Below, in pieces: positions 47,161-60,710 of a stretch of DNA of 64,000 bases (position 1 is the first letter of the stretch; each line of letters opens with the position of its first letter). The position numbers were made by a program, and so were the translations under genes. Under the pieces are notes generated by a model that saw nothing but the letters and a program-made list of their open reading frames with translations, was not told the origin of the DNA and made no database searches. The DNA is from Alligator mississippiensis (taxonomy: Eukaryota > Chordata > Crocodylia > Alligatoridae): assembly GCF_030867095.1 (NCBI RefSeq), contig NC_081824.1, positions 169,330,933-169,394,932 of the forward strand, given 5' to 3'.

Positions 47161-48256
47161 CTCCTCTACACTTCAGAGTTCTGTCCTGTGTACAGTCCAT
47201 GAACTGTGAGGTAAAGGTAACTTGAAAGGTGAGGCATCACTGGTATCTGCTCTACAGCACAATACAATGCCTGAAACAGCCAATATGTAAATAAGCACAA
47301 GTGCAGAAAGTAAAGGCCAGTTTAACACATCAGGATAGCTAATGCTCTTATGGCTATTGGAAAGTAATTGGCATCCATAAGCAATTAGAAAGAGATTTTC
47401 AAAGGTGCCCTTGCAATTTTAGTAGAAGCTGGGCACCCAGCTACAACCTGTAAAAAATTGTCTCCTCCTTAAGTGCTACATTCCCACTCAGCCAACAAGT
47501 GCAGTGCCCTTGGCTATTTTAGAGTATATTACACATAGTTATGAAACCTCTTTCTTGCCCTTCTGCACCCATGGAACCAAGCGGACTCTGTTCCCAGCCC
47601 GCATCAGGTTTGGCTCAGCTGCAGAAAAAAATTGGCATAGTTAGGGTCTTCAGAAACCACTGCTGCTCACTCCAGCTAACCTGACAGTGTCGCCAATTCT
47701 CCAGCTGTTCGCTTTGCCTTTCCAATTGCTCCTTCTCCAAGTCCTCTAACACAGAGTGGCTTCTCCTGAATTAATATGCTTCGGGAGGGTGGGGACTGGA
47801 AGAGGGGTTGGCACTACCAGCGTTAGTATGTTTTAAACTGAATCTAGCCACAGCACAAGAGCCTCAGCTGCTGTAAAATGGTTGCTGGCTCCACTGATGT
47901 CCACGGGGTTTTGACAGTTTACAACTTAAAGGACCCAGCCTACTGTTTCTTAACTTTGTTCCCAGCCTAGCTCAAACAAAACTTTTCATAAAGGGTGATA
48001 TCTATGTTACAGGTCCACTGGGCATGTTAGACCTCCCACCTTTATCCAGTCCCTCTGAAAGCGTCCGCCTTTAAAGCTAGACTTCAGGCCTCTACTTTTT
48101 GCAAAGGTGAACCCTGCAGCTCCCCTAAAAGTGAGGCTAGCTCTCTCTTTCTGGCTTCAGCATATTTTTTCTTACCCCAAGGCTCTTCCAGCAACTTCAA
48201 GACAATGTGAGTTTCCATGACAGACCTACCCTGCCTGGAAGCCGTGTAATATGTAG

Positions 48257-48839
48257 TAGGGCTGTGTGAAGCTTTGGGTGGCGATTTGATTCAGAGGAGA
48301 TTCAGCCCAATTCGATGGCAGAATCTCCGAATCGGAATCGAATCAGGGGACCAATTAAAAGGTCCGAATTGATTCAAAGCTCACTAAATCTTCAGAAAAG
48401 ATTCAGAGAGCTTTGATGATTCAGGCAGTCCCCGGTGGCTGCAGCAGGGAGCTGCAGCCAACTCCAAGCTGGTAAGTCCTAGGGGCAGGGGGAGGGGGGG
48501 GGCGGACCATGGTGGGACCCCTGCCAGCCCCCATCCCCTCCCTGCTCCCCAAGCCCCCCAGCCCTGCCCCCCCCATGGGTGCCCCGCCTACCCCAGCTCA
48601 CGGCCTTTTAGAGAAAAGCCCCAGTACTCACCGGGTACTGCCAGGTTGGGGGGGGGGGGGGGGCGCGATCCCTTCTGCCCACAACTGCCCCACGCTGCAT
48701 AGGGGGCTCTGCACAGCTGAATCTCCAAATCAGATTTGGCCGAATCAATTTGGGACAGTGATTCAAATCACCAAATCAAATCACTGTCCCTCGAATCAGT
48801 CAAATCCGAAGCAAACACTAGCCTCTTTGCACAGTCCTA
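48257..48839. mobile_element. palindromic hAT-type element, second copy
   Basis: The ends are TAGGGCTGTGTGAAGC (left) and, read from the other strand, TAGGACTGTGCAAAGA (right). The exact 8 bp duplication ATATGTAG flanks it (48249-48256 and 48840-48847). At 583 bp it is uninterrupted. As in the copy at 32295-35406, the arms are built of GATTC/GAATC and CCGAAT/ATTCGG motifs and enclose a GC-rich core with a run of 16 G (48648-48663). No transposase is present, so it would have moved with enzyme from another hAT. The 112-codon frame at 48509-48847 is a by-product of the proline-like C-rich core. Confidence 0.9.
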
Positions 48840-50480
48840 ATATGTAGGTATCTTGTAAGGGAGAGCTTCTCCCAGGTAAGACAGCGCTTCTTAGGTAACT
48901 GGAGCTCAGTGCTTTAGGGCTCTTAGGCTGGTGGAAAAAAGCAGTCCACTTCGGCACTTCCCCTATCCCCACCTTGTCCCTGCACTGGGCAGCAGAGACA
49001 CCTCAGCCCTTTGTTTCCGGCTCCTGTCCCACGGCTTTCACATGCTCTGCCTGTCTCTGCTGGCAGTCATTCACAGTTAATGGTCCAGCCCCTGGCTCTT
49101 CATTGTCTTTCTAAAACAAATCCATTTGTATGTTGACACTTCTCCATAGTTCATTTTTACCAACCACTATGTTTACAGCCTATATGACTCCTACCCATTC
49201 TCCGGTACATGAAAACAATTAACTCCTTCACTCCTGCAGGCCACAATACAGAAGTGAATGGGGAAACTAGGTCATGTGTATTTTCCACAAAAGTAATACA
49301 GAGATTTGGCACAACGTTAAAGGAGGAATCTTTCTTCTGTTTCATCTACAGTCTGCTTTCTTTCCCAGTTTACCTTCTCATCATCTTCCCTTATGTAGGC
49401 AAGCCTTAACACTATGCCCTGGGGAACAGATGATGTCAGCAATTTGCAGGACCACAGAGTATATTTGAGATCCATATTTCTATTAAAATGTTGACAGCAA
49501 ATGGATTAATTACAAAGATACAGGAAAATAAAGGTTGATGCTGAGAGATCTGACTGACTATAAATAGCACATAGAATAAATAGGCAACTGTCAATTATGG
49601 GCTTTAATTCCAGGTTTGGCCTGTAGACAACACCTGTTAATAGGCGACTTTTACCAGTTTATTTATTTGTTTTAAAATAAAGCCTGTTTGCAATGATAAA
49701 CCCCAGGATGACAGATTTACTACTTTCTGTGAAAATGTTACCACTTAATGACCACTTGCAGGTGTTTTTTTTTACCTACTCTTCTACTCTTACGTTATTT
49801 CTTTCAGCCAGTGGTGAGGTAGTACTTTAAGGTATAGCTGCATGCCAAGTTTTCTTTCTTACATAAAATAGGCATAACACAAAAAGCAGGGGGGGAAGCT
49901 GCTGATTAGCTGACAAAACTCTAGAGTGTGCAGTTGGCCAGTGGTTACTGGGATAGGTCACAGCTCATGAAGTCAAGTGCTACTAAGAAATGTAACTAAA
50001 AGTGCTTTATAAAAATCGAGAAAACAGTTTAAGACCAGGAGCTGAGGGCCTGAGGAGGTCTCTTAGGAATCTTCTCCATGCAAGAGACAACAGCTGGGAT
50101 TCATGTAATTTAGATGTTTCCAACTAAGTATGCCAGTTTTTAGATTAGCAATGCTTAGTACAAATGAATCAGATTTGGGACATGTTTGACCAGAAGGGAA
50201 AATGAGAAGTTTTTAGGCACAATGGTGAAAAGTTGAGGAAGAAAAACTATGATTTTGCCTTAAGTGACAGGAGTTTGTTCTCTTATTGTCAAGGGAAGTT
50301 TGACAAGCTGGCTTGTGAGACTTGTGGAGAACTGTACCTTGAGGCCCTGTCATGACCCAGCTGGGACTAGTTGCAACGTTATGCCGTGGCTTATGGTACA
50401 CACAGTACTGATCAGTTAAAACTCAAGCCACAAAATGGAGCAGACTTCCATCAAACTACTTTGCTCAGTGCTGCAGTAGG

Positions 50481-50502
50481 TGTGCATGCGCGCGCGCACA
50501 CA
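50481..50502. repeat. alternating pyrimidine-purine run (Z-DNA type)
   Basis: 22 bases alternate strictly between pyrimidine and purine, with a GCGCGCGC centre flanked by TG and CA steps. Such runs can adopt left-handed DNA under supercoiling. No function is implied. Confidence 0.7.
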
Positions 50503-50654
50503 ATACAGATAAATAACTGTCATGCATTGTTGGGTAGAGGATCTCTCCTTCTAGTCCAGCTTCTTGCATCTAGCAATAGCCAATGGCAGGATCTTCAAAA
50601 AAAGGATAACTCTCAACATAATGATCCTAACTAACAATGGCTGCTTACCACGGC

Positions 50655-50780
50655 AGGAGGCAAACAAGGTTCTTAGGGTAAATCCGATATCTTTTATTAG
50701 ACCACCTAAAGCAGCTGGAAAAAATTCTTCTTTGCAAGCTTTTGGGTACAAACACCCTTCTTCAGGCTGAGGAAGCATCT
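50655..50780. mobile_element. unclassified interspersed repeat fragment
   Basis: 'gatatcttttattagacca', 'gctggaaaaaattcttctttgcaagcttttgggtacaaacacccttcttcaggctgagg' is a phrase I associate with a common dispersed repeat of reptile genomes. I cannot assign the family, and the ends are not visible. Confidence 0.35.
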
Positions 50781-53327
50781 GCAGTTGTTCTGTGCTCTTC
50801 CTGAATGGGAGAGAATAGAATAGAAGCCAGAGGCCAGTATGCAAGAATGCCAGTCAGTGAAAATGCCCCTGTACCATGGCAGGAGACTTTTCTTCCTGAC
50901 TTACAGCTAACTGAAAAATGTATGATGTCCTCATTCACAGAAATACCAGATCTTCTTTTGAACCTGGGTACACTGATTCATCTACTGTGACTTCCTGTAT
51001 AACATAAACCATAGAATCTCATTTAGTTACCCCTGCACTGAGCACAATATGTGTGTCTGCCCTTTAGCATGTCATTATTTGATATTCCATTATAATTTCT
51101 CTTCTCTACATAATTGGTCCACATTTCTCTCACCTGTACTGAAGCTTTACATCCCTATTGGCATTTCCATTGTTTTCTTGGGAACTTTTCTATTTCCATA
51201 CCAACCTCTCGGAGAGGAGATGACCACAATCAAAACCAGGGTTCCAAAGGAGGGCACATTATCTGCTTATAGAAAAGCCCCTATAACAACCTAACTTGTG
51301 GTTTGTGTTATTTCTTGTCCACTACAATCCACTGCCAGAGAAGATAACGTGCTTGTTTACCTTCAGGCTACAGCTCATTCAGAATGCCCAGTTTGTTCAG
51401 AAATCTTACTCTGTTCCTTCAATGTCCAGCACTTTGCTCTTATCTACAAGGACATTTGTCTTCTACCTTGTAAACCAATTACCTTTCTAAATAATTTTGT
51501 ATGAGCCTCCACTCCTGCCCCCTCTTCCCAGAATTATTAAAGAGACAGGACTAGCTGGTTTCACCATAACGTTTCTCTTTGCTTAAATTCAATGTTTTAT
51601 AAACATCGGGGGAATATTTCCAGGATACCCACCTTCTTCCCCCAATTAATAAAATTTTTCATTCAGCTATTAACTCATACTGGTCCCTAATCATTTCTAC
51701 AGCCTGATAACACCAGAGAACCAGAAAGTGAAATTTCCCAGAAATTGACTGTACACAGAAATTGAACTGCACTAACCTATTTTCACTGATTAGATTTTGA
51801 ATTTCTATTAGGGCAATCAGTTTAAATCATTAAATGTGCAGTATTCTGGAGGCCAGTTGAATGATTCTAATGGAGCCTACTGCCATCTCTTTTAGGGACA
51901 AATAAGACATTTTGTTGTTGTTTAAATATAACTTTTAACCAGTGTCACTTTAGTAACTATACTAGACAGCTAGGGGTATGTTCCCTGGAGCATCCTGCTA
52001 TTAAAACTTCTTCCATGCTCAGAAACAGCCATTCATTGCACCTCTTTGTGTTCTAGCTCCCCCCCAACAATTTTTAATTGATAACCAAATGAGAAAGCTA
52101 AATTCTGCAATCAGGTTGCCTTTTGTGAGGGATTTTATCACAAGCCTTTCAAAAATCTAAATAAATTAGAGCCACTGGTTCTCTTTTGCTCACTGTTTTG
52201 TGACCTCCCTTAAAAATATTCCAGTGCTGTCCTGCAGTCCCAACTCCAGCTAGATCAGCACCCTTCACTCCTCACCTGCAGTCCCCCAACTATTCCAGTC
52301 CCAGGTTTCCCTCACCCAGTTGTGCCTGTCTCATGCCATAGCACCATCTGCTGTTCCAGACCTCTCTTTCTTTTTGTGTCCTCTCCTCTCTCCCTTCCCC
52401 AGTGCTAACAATCCCTTTACATTCATCACATTAAACAAAACATTTCATGGCCATCTCTTTTATCTCCTTCACTGAACAGCTAATCAGAAAAAATGCTTTC
52501 ATGTTGCTAAATCAGGACCAACAGGCAAAGCTGGGCTGACAAGAGACATTTCCCCCTGTCATTAACCTGGCCTAAATAGTATTAATTACACAGGCTTCCC
52601 TTTGATTGTTGAAGTGTGGAGAGTATTGGGGCTGGTGGCAAGTCAGTAAAAACTCCAGGCTCCTCCCTCACTCACTTCCAGACCAGCCCCAAGATTTCTG
52701 TTTTTCTTGTCTGCTTGACCTCTGGGATTCACTCATGCTTCCCTCTTCCTAAGGAGGAAGAGGATATGAGAACCATGTGGTCAATTTACATCAGTAGCAA
52801 CACATTATAAGTGCACTGGGACCTCCAGTGAAAGATGTGAGTTGGACACCTTCTGCAATTAAGGCAAGTCCTCCTCAGGAGAACTGCTGCTTCTAGCAGA
52901 CAGACAGCCACCTATGGTCCTGAATAAAGAAGAAAGAACAAGCATGTCTCATGTTCAGCAAAATCAAGGAGATAAGGGTTGTGGAGAGGAAATGACCCAG
53001 CAAGAGAAAGATGGAGAGACCGAATATGTCACCAGGTGGCTTCCTTTCATTGGCTGCATGAATGAATAATGTCCATCATTGCTAAAACCAAAGCACTTAT
53101 AGTGTTTTTTTTCAAGTATTAATACATTCCTTCATACTTGATGCAGTGGGAAGGCTCTTGAAATGGAGGAGTCATTCTGAGGCTTGAGAGGGACATGGTT
53201 TGCAGACCTTGTGTGAGAATCCTCTGCACTTCCATGTGTAGTGGAATTAGAAAGCATGGCAAGGGCAAATCCAAAGGGGTCCAATAACCCCCTGACTACG
53301 TGGCCCCTGCAGCTACATGAGGGGTAC

Positions 53328-53560
53328 TATGGTCCAGTGGGCAGAGCACTGTGCTTCGAGTCAGAAGACATTATCATCCCTGCTTCTCACATTTACCTGC
53401 TGTGTGACTGGGGCAAACTCATGAATTTCTACTTCCCACCTTACTTTTGTCTATTGAGATTTCAAGTTCTTCAGGGCAAAGACTGTCTCTTTCTCTATGT
53501 TTATACAGCTCTTAGCATAGCATTGCCCTGATCTCCGTTGACCTAAGCAACACGTTAATG
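53328..53560 (+). mobile_element. MIR-type SINE with LINE-like tail
   Basis: The tRNA-like head 'atggtccagtgggcagagcactg' leads into 'gagtcagaagacat', the core 'ctgctgtgtgactggggcaaactcatgaatttc', and the tail 'agttcttcagggcaaagactgtctctttctctatgtttatacagctcttagcatagcattgccctgatctccgttg'. The tail is the shared 3' end of reptilian MIR-like SINEs and their LINE partner. It is the most complete SINE in the window. Confidence 0.7.
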
Positions 53561-56500
53561 CAAATAGTGTTATTAACATACACAGACCAGTCTTAGAGAT
53601 ACTCCAAACCCTGGGCATGAGGGTTCTTTCATTTCAAGGCCTGGATAGATGAGTTATTTACACCATTGTAAAGAGATAGTGAAGAAACTGACCAATCCAG
53701 TGTATAATGATCCATAAAAGAATCAGGGTAAAATTCCACCGGTATAAATTACATCAGCGTTTGTGTCATCTGTCCACAGCTATCCCAGGGTTGCTCAATA
53801 ATTAATTTAATACCTGCTCCCCTGCTAGAAAAGCACTTTAATACCTGGTAGTAAGGCACCTTACTATGAAGTAGCAGCACGTCTGTTTTCTTTGGATGCC
53901 AGTATAATTTACATTAGTGTAACACTGCTATGAGCATGTTCAGGTCTGAGGCAGCCCCTCACAGGACTGGGGCTGAGGGCAGTAGGTTCATGTTGCATTA
54001 GCAATAACTGTTTAGTGATTTTGCTGAAATGTATTTCTACACATTAACAAAACAGCAAAAAATCCTCAGAAACATGAATCATCCTTCAAGTTCTAAGTTA
54101 TGTGAGTGAAGAATGCAGGCTATTGATAGTCCCAGTAGCTTGTTCAGTCTTTTATGAACCAAACTGAACTGAACAAAGATTCGGTAGGGCAACCACCGAA
54201 GGAATTTGCACAGCAGTCTTTTTTGCCAAGATGCTCCCCTTAGCTTGCTGCTGTGGGTCTGAGTCAATAGTTGTTCTGGCTGAAAGTGGTTGAGGCTCTT
54301 GCCCCTGGTGACTCCAAGCCATGAAGGTAAGTTCCAATCCCAAACAGGTGCAGGGAAGTGTAGTGTGAAGCCTCGGGGTCATGGACTTTCCAGAAATAGA
54401 TATACACCCACAACAGGCTAGTCAGCTTCACTTTAATTCCCAGTCATGTGTACTCCCATATCTCCTTCTCCTATAAAGACTCCCATCTGGGTATAGCCAC
54501 TCCTCTGCAACACAAACCCAATAACTATTCTCCCTGCCCTGTTTCCAAGCCTCCCCACCTCCATGTTATGTCATACTCACTTCAATCCACCAGCTCCTCC
54601 AGCAAAGGACCAGCAAAGCAATTTTAATAATGTCATCACTGTAATTGTCATTACCATGTTTAGAGTTGAACAGTTCACAAGTCTTGTTTCAGGATTTCTA
54701 CAGACTCAGAAGAATGTGGAAGTTTCTTTTTTACAATAGTTTCATGCTCTTAAGGCCTTCATCATTGCCATGGGGTTAGAAATATTTTTTACATTGAAAA
54801 TGAGCAAGATAGGAATGACCATATTTAATCAGACTAGAAGACAGGCACTATTCCAGCTATTAGACACCTAATTGAAACTTGATGGATAAATTATTCTATT
54901 CCAGTTCAAATGCCAGAAAAATTCATTCATATAAGAGGTGAGAGGGAACCCCTTTTCCTCACTGCTTTTTATAATTCAATCTGAAAGTTAAGATGAAGGC
55001 ATTTTACAAAAGTAGGCACAATAACCAATTTTCAAAGACTCATGCAAGGTGAAATAGGCTTGCACTTTGGAATCAAATCTAACCCTTAGACTCCAGTATT
55101 CTGTCTCCAACAGTGGCTAGTACCAGTTGTTTCAGAGAAGTCCATAAATTCAGCAGTGGGAGACTGAAAAGAACTGCTTATCACAAAAGCTTTTCTCCAA
55201 CCATTCCTAGTCTGAAGCTGTTCCCTGCCTTGAAGCAGGAGGGTTTATAACCAAAATGCCTTTTTTTCATTGTTGGCTTTTAATCCTTCATTTTGAAACT
55301 CTGGATAATGAGGCTTTGGATTCTGGAGCCCAATTCTGTAGCAAATACTGGTTTCCATGACCATGTCTGTAGCTACCAAATCAGAAAATAAATATTATCT
55401 ATGGAGATGAGATTATTGATAAATAGAGGGCTTTGCCTGGCAATAAATGGAAGGTACTAATACTACATATCACTGACATGTTCACATGAGCTCACAATTC
55501 CTCTTGGGGTTTCTGTATGTTGAGTGACACATTAGGCAGGACTTTACAGTCTGTCTTTTGCCTTGGACACCAGGTCAGGCTTGCCTGAAGTACATAAGTG
55601 TCCACAACTGGGCTTTTGCTGCCATGTGTTGACATCCATTCTCTCCTCCTGACCCCAGAGTCCATCATTTGCTGGAGGAAGAATAAGAAAGCTGGAATGA
55701 ACAGTTCTGAGCTTTGGGTTATGATTACTCTTTGAGTGACCCATTTCTGAGCTTCTAAGAGCTTTTCCAAGAACATTTTTCCTGTTTGGAGCAGCTCAAA
55801 AGCAGCAATGCTGTTGGCAAAGGCTCAGAGTAGTTGTCAGGTACTTTAAGGTCAACATGTCGGTTTTGTAAATAAAAGTTTTACAGGCTCTAAAAGCAAT
55901 AGAAATATTTTCACAAAAATGTCAAGGGCTTGGGTTTCTGTTTGCATGCATTTAACCTCTGCAAGTATTTACAGTGTGAACTAAATGTCTTGGGGAGGGG
56001 GGTGGTACGCAGAGGGGGAACTAAGAAGTCTGCCTTCGTTGTCCAAAGTAAGTGACTTGCTAAAAAGTCAGCATTCCCAAGATATGGTGAGCTGTTTGTC
56101 AAATCCTTCTAGCAGTATACACACCAGGTGTTCATGATGGTTTCTGCATAGATAATCATTAAGTTAATCATGGCACTCTGGGTGCCAAGCACACTGTCAT
56201 GAATCAGGCAGCACCTTCCTCCCTCCTTGAAGCAAGAGACAGCTTTGCATTGGTTCAGCTGGAATCAGGCAGCCCAAAAAAGATGAATGAAGGGACACCT
56301 GCTATGAACTCAGTGAAACCAGTCACTTGCCTTTAGGCTATAAATGGTTCTCTCAGACACAGGCGAACACCATGAACATTGAGGCAATGATCATCTAACA
56401 TTAACTTCACTAGGCCAGCTACATCATCTGGATGTCCAACTCCAGACTCCAGAAGCAAGTTTTATTTCTCCCAGTCAAGGCAACATGCCCAAGTCATACA

Positions 56501-57689
56501 CTCACAAGGAAGGTAGATAAAGCACTTCAAGGATGTCCTCAAGGACAGCTTGAAAAAAATGCAACATCAACATCAGCTTGTAGGAGACTATCACCCAGGA
56601 CCACCCTAAATAGCAGAAGAGTCTGCTGCAAGGATCTCCGTACTTTGAAATCCCATGACAACAACAGGAGATGGAAAAGCAGGAGCAGCAGAAACAGCAC
56701 AAACAGATGGCAGACCTAAGGGGAAATGCTCCTTTGTCTGGGATGCTTCCTCCCTGGAGACTACAAGGCTGCTCCCAGTTGCTACCATAGCACATCATGG
56801 GACGCTGCAGATGGCAGCATGGATGAACGGATGCACATAACTGAGAAAGGTGTGAACCAGCAGCAGGATCAGTTGACAGTGTAGGGTATCAGGGCAATCT
56901 TGACTGCTAAAGACTGAACTGATTGACATCAATGCATTGATTATACTCATGCCTCTCATTTGCCAAGAAATAGCTTGCAAACTGATCAGCAACCTCTCTC
57001 TTGACTCACATATACCTCAGACCCTTTAAGGACAGTGAGTTCCATCAGCCCCTCTCCCCCTTCCACAGGCCAGCTTACATGATGCAACCTCCACCTCTCT
57101 CCTCTGCCACCGTCACTGCTGCTACAGTCCCTGCAGGACACAGTGGTGAAATGCCTGCAGGGTCATGTTCTGAAGGCTGCATGGAGAGCTGATTGGGAGC
57201 AAGATGGGAAGGGAAAATCAGGAAAAGAGGGAAGGAAGAAGCAACAGAGAGAGGGAGACAGGGAAAATGCCATCTCCCTAGAGGTTGGGGGCTTGCCAAA
57301 GACAATCCAAGAAGTAGAACTAGGAGTCAGAGGTAAAAACAATAAGAGGAGAATGGGCTGAATATTACAAAACTTGCCATGATGGTGAGATCTCTCTAAT
57401 GGTAGAAGAAGTGGAAGGAACCCCACTGCTTTTACTGTTCTTTCGTATGACAAAAAAGGTGTCTGTATCTTTATCTTTGTGCACTTTGGCATTTTTGTTG
57501 ATTCAGGAGCTCTTGGCTATCAGAGACATTTCCAGGGATCACTACATGGAAGTGGCTCCCGTCGATCCCCGCTTTTACTGTGAAAAGAAGAGACTGGCAT
57601 GGATAGAACGGCACTCCTCTGGCCTGGAACATCTCCATCTCCTATGTCTGTAGTTCTGTGACTACTAATTGCATCCTCATTTGAAGTGA
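53561..57689. other. mostly unique sequence, no gene recognised
   Basis: No exon is supported; frames stay below about 110 codons. An A/T-rich stretch runs through 54600-55450, and purine-rich tracts (gaaaag, ggaagg) lie near 57190-57350. I see no intact element. Confidence 0.45.
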
Positions 57690-57697
57690 TTCATCAG

Positions 57698-58224
57698 CAG
57701 GGATCCAGGTTTTCTTTTTCCCATGGAAAGATGGAGAAAAACATGGATTTCCCCCTTTACCTGACGAAAATGCAGATTTATCATTTTAACAGAGAAACCT
57801 GTGGATTCTGTACTTTTGCAAAGAGCTTTCTGCAGGCTGGCAGAGTTCCAGCAGGGCAGGGGGCTGTAGGGGGAATGAGGGGCACCAGCAGGGCTGGGGA
57901 GGCTGTGGGTTGGGAGTGAGGGGCCTGGACCTGCTTTCTGTGAGTGAAGGGGGTAGGGGGAGCTCTGATTTTCCATGATAAAAAACCCAAAATCAAATAC
58001 CAACATTTATAGGTATTTAGAATGTATTTTATTACAGTGATTAAGAAACTGGTAGGCTTCCAAATTGCTTTAAAATGGTAACTATATCAAGTAAATGTTA
58101 TGTTCAACTGATACCTGTATATATAGTGGCCTTTCATTGTGGAGTTTGGGGTTTTTAGCAGAGAATTTGCCATTTTTAATCAGAGAATTTGCAATTTCTT
58201 TATCAGGGAAAACCAGAATCCCTG
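57698..58224. mobile_element. hAT-type non-autonomous element, first copy
   Basis: The left end is CAGGGATCCAGGTTTTC and the right end is GAAAACCAGAATCCCTG, which are inverted repeats with one or two mismatches. The exact 8 bp duplication TTCATCAG flanks it (57690-57697 and 58225-58232). At 527 bp it encodes no transposase. The interior carries subterminal AATTTGC/GCAAATT and 'gcagattt' motifs, and a G-rich centre (57840-57960). A second copy in opposite orientation lies at 61377-62351. The CAGGG start and 8 bp target are standard for hAT. Confidence 0.92.
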
Positions 58225-58279
58225 TTCATCAGGCAGTAAATGGAGATAGAAAAGAAGTACCTGAAGCATCACTGCCTGT

Positions 58280-58400
58280 TTGGTAAGTATAAGCCTTGGA
58301 GGGGAAATCCTGGGTTCTACCCCTTGCTCTGTATGACCAAGAGCTGGCTGCTTAATTTCTGCGCATGCCTCAGTTTCCCCACATCTAAATGGGAATCGAT
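58280..58400 (+). mobile_element. MIR-type SINE core
   Basis: 'cctgggttctaccccttgctctgtatgaccaagagctggctgcttaatttctgcgcatgcctcagtttccccacatctaaatggg' follows the MIR core closely ('...tgtgaccttgggcaagtcacttaacctctctgtgcctcagtttccccatctgtaaaatgg'). Confidence 0.65.
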
Positions 58401-59499
58401 CACTTCAGACTGCTGCAAGTGGAAAGTCACCATGAAGCAGGGCCTGCAGTGCTTCAAGATGGAGTGGGTCAATGATGAGCTAGAGAAGAGGTGTCAGAGG
58501 CAGGCAAAACAAAATGGTACTTGGCATGCTAGTGCAAGCTCACCTGTCTTTATATGTGCAACTTCCTGGAGGGTCTGCTTGTCATGCATCAGACTCCTCA
58601 GCCACTCAAGAAGCTGTGGTGGTACCTGGTAACCCACCAAATGCGCAATCTCCATGGTCTCCTAAGATCAATGGCTGCCAACAGTGATAAAACAGGAACA
58701 ATGTCAACAACCTACCTCAGAGGCTCTTTTCCTTGTGTCATCTGCTGCACTTACCCATTGCATCTTGTTTTAAGAAGGAAGGTTAGTTCCTCAGGCCCAA
58801 AGCCAGGTGGGTAAAACAACCCAGCCCGCTAGGGTCCTGCTTCTGGGGTCTTACTCCCTGTTGCTATGGGAAAAATACAGAAATAATATCAATAGTGAAC
58901 AGCAGTGGAAGAATGGGGAATGGCTCTCCCCAAACACATCAAAGAAGATCTCACTTACATTTCTGTGCTCTGAGCCAGCGGCCCTGAAGAACCTCTTCCA
59001 AGGACAATACAAATGAGAACTCTAATAACCTTACAGCACAGAGCCCTGCCAGTTCCCCGGAGCGGCTGCTTTGGTGGCCATTAAAAGGGGCTCCTTCTTT
59101 GCTTCCACCTTAATTACCCTTCTCTGGCTCATGCACTTGGCAGCAGAAGTGCAAGCAGTCTTCAACGATCGCCAGGTTGGAGTAGCTGCTCTAGGACACA
59201 GATTGCCTCCGCTTCCCCCAAGCACTCAGCTGCCCACCAATGCAGCCCAGTGGCCTCCCACATGCTGATAGTCCCAAGGTAGCTTGACAGGGCAGGCTGC
59301 ATTGGGGGGCAACACAGCACCCATATCAGGAACCAAAAAGGGCATGTGTGTACCATGGCAGTGAGCCACAGTATCTTTATATAGCTCCACAAGTGTATTC
59401 CCATGATAACATGGAGGCACATGGAGGAAACCCACTCAGAGAATGACTTGGTCCCCAGCTAGACCTACGCCCCCAGCAGGAAATATGGCTGAGCTCCTG

Positions 59500-59640
59500 T
59501 GTTGAGATCCCACAGCACTTTACAAAAGGGGACTGATGTTGTTATCCCTTTGTCCAGAAGAAGAAAGGGAGGAGAAGAGACTCATAGCAAACCAGGAGCA
59601 GAGTTAAGAACACGTTTCTTGACTCGACCTTTGCCCCACC
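59500..59640 (-). mobile_element. possible MIR-type SINE
   Basis: 'cacagcactttacaaaaggggactgatgttgttatccctttgtccag...gcaaaccaggagcagagttaagaacacg' is compatible with a reversed, decayed MIR tail and core. The similarity is weak. Confidence 0.4.
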
Positions 59641-60485
59641 CTGCCTCCCAGGACTAGCTGACATGAGGAGCTGGCTGCCCTAGAGAGAGGGAACATTGTG
59701 GCTTATTGGAACATGCCAGCTCTCAGCATGTCCAACTTCTGTTTCCTGCAGTAAACCAGTTTGCACCTTCCTCTTTATGTGACACTTACACAATCTGCTC
59801 CCTTGTGTCAGCAGGAGGGCATGAAGCCATAGCACTAAGAGCTAAAACACATCTTTTATCCCTTCTGGCACATCCCAGGCTGGCTTCCTCCCCAGCCCTG
59901 CTCCTGCCCATTTCAAACCCTTGCCACAGTAGCAAAAATAATCAACCATCTCTCTCCTCCCTTGGGACTGCCCATGTCCTCTCTGGCACCAGCCTCCTTG
60001 GCAATGAGAGTCACATGAGCAATAGTGATGGTCGGAAAGCTGGCAGGGGTATTGGAAGACAAACACAGGCTCCAACACAAATAAGATTCCCAGGGAGGGA
60101 GATGGGACGTCTTTCCCACTGGGGTTATTTTTAAACTGTTTATCAAAGGTTTGCTGCTCTTGGCATCAGGGGTGGCAGACTATTTTTGGGCAGATGTTGT
60201 AGCTCTCTGCAGAGAGGAGCTGCCACTGACCTATTCCTTCTCTCCCTAGTACCATCTGATCTCTCTGGGTATCTGAGGCATACCTTCCATATATGTTTTG
60301 TATATTCACACACACTCAGAGTCACATTTTTTAAACCACATTGCTGCATGCTGGTACCCTCTCATAACAAATGCTACTTAGCAACTCACTTTTGCTCTTT
60401 CCTGTCACCATCTTATCCAGCTTTTGGTATGCCAGTAAAATCCTTGCTCCCCCTCTACTCTTTCCAGCCCTCAGTGAGAGTGGTT

Positions 60486-60710
60486 TAGGCACAGAACTAG
60501 GTCTCTGGACACTGGGTTTCAGTTCCCATCTTACTGCAGGCTTCTGGCATGACCTAGAGACACACACTTTGTGTTACTGTGTCTCAATTTCTTATCCATA
60601 GTATAGGAATAAAAGCATCCCTACCTCACCAGGGTGTTGTGAAAATTAATTAATGGTTGTGAGAAGCCACTTAAGTAGATAGGTGGCAGAACTGGGAGTT
60701 AATTAATATT
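60486..60710 (+). mobile_element. MIR-type SINE, diverged
   Basis: The segment reads 'ggtctctggacactgggtttcagttcccatc', 'ctggcatgacctagagacacacactttgtgttactgtgtctcaatttcttatccatagtataggaataa', then 'ctacctcaccagggtgttgtgaaaattaattaatg'. Head, core and tail follow MIR order. Confidence 0.6.

Larger units (their letters stand above)
45980..48248. other. mixed sequence, no gene recognised
   Basis: No exon is supported. A MIR-like fragment (46700-46870) and a CR1 tail (47048-47160) are listed separately. The rest appears unique. Confidence 0.45.
48848..53327. other. mostly unique sequence, no gene recognised
   Basis: No exon or RNA gene is supported; frames stay below 100 codons. A perfect alternating pyrimidine-purine run occurs at 50481-50502 and a repeat fragment at 50655-50780 (both listed). 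The remainder is A/T-rich with many in-frame stops. Confidence 0.45.

Noticed and set aside
48509-48847. 112-codon proline-rich frame
   Set aside because: It is the C- and G-rich core of a non-autonomous hAT-type element, reading through the G16 run and terminal repeat.
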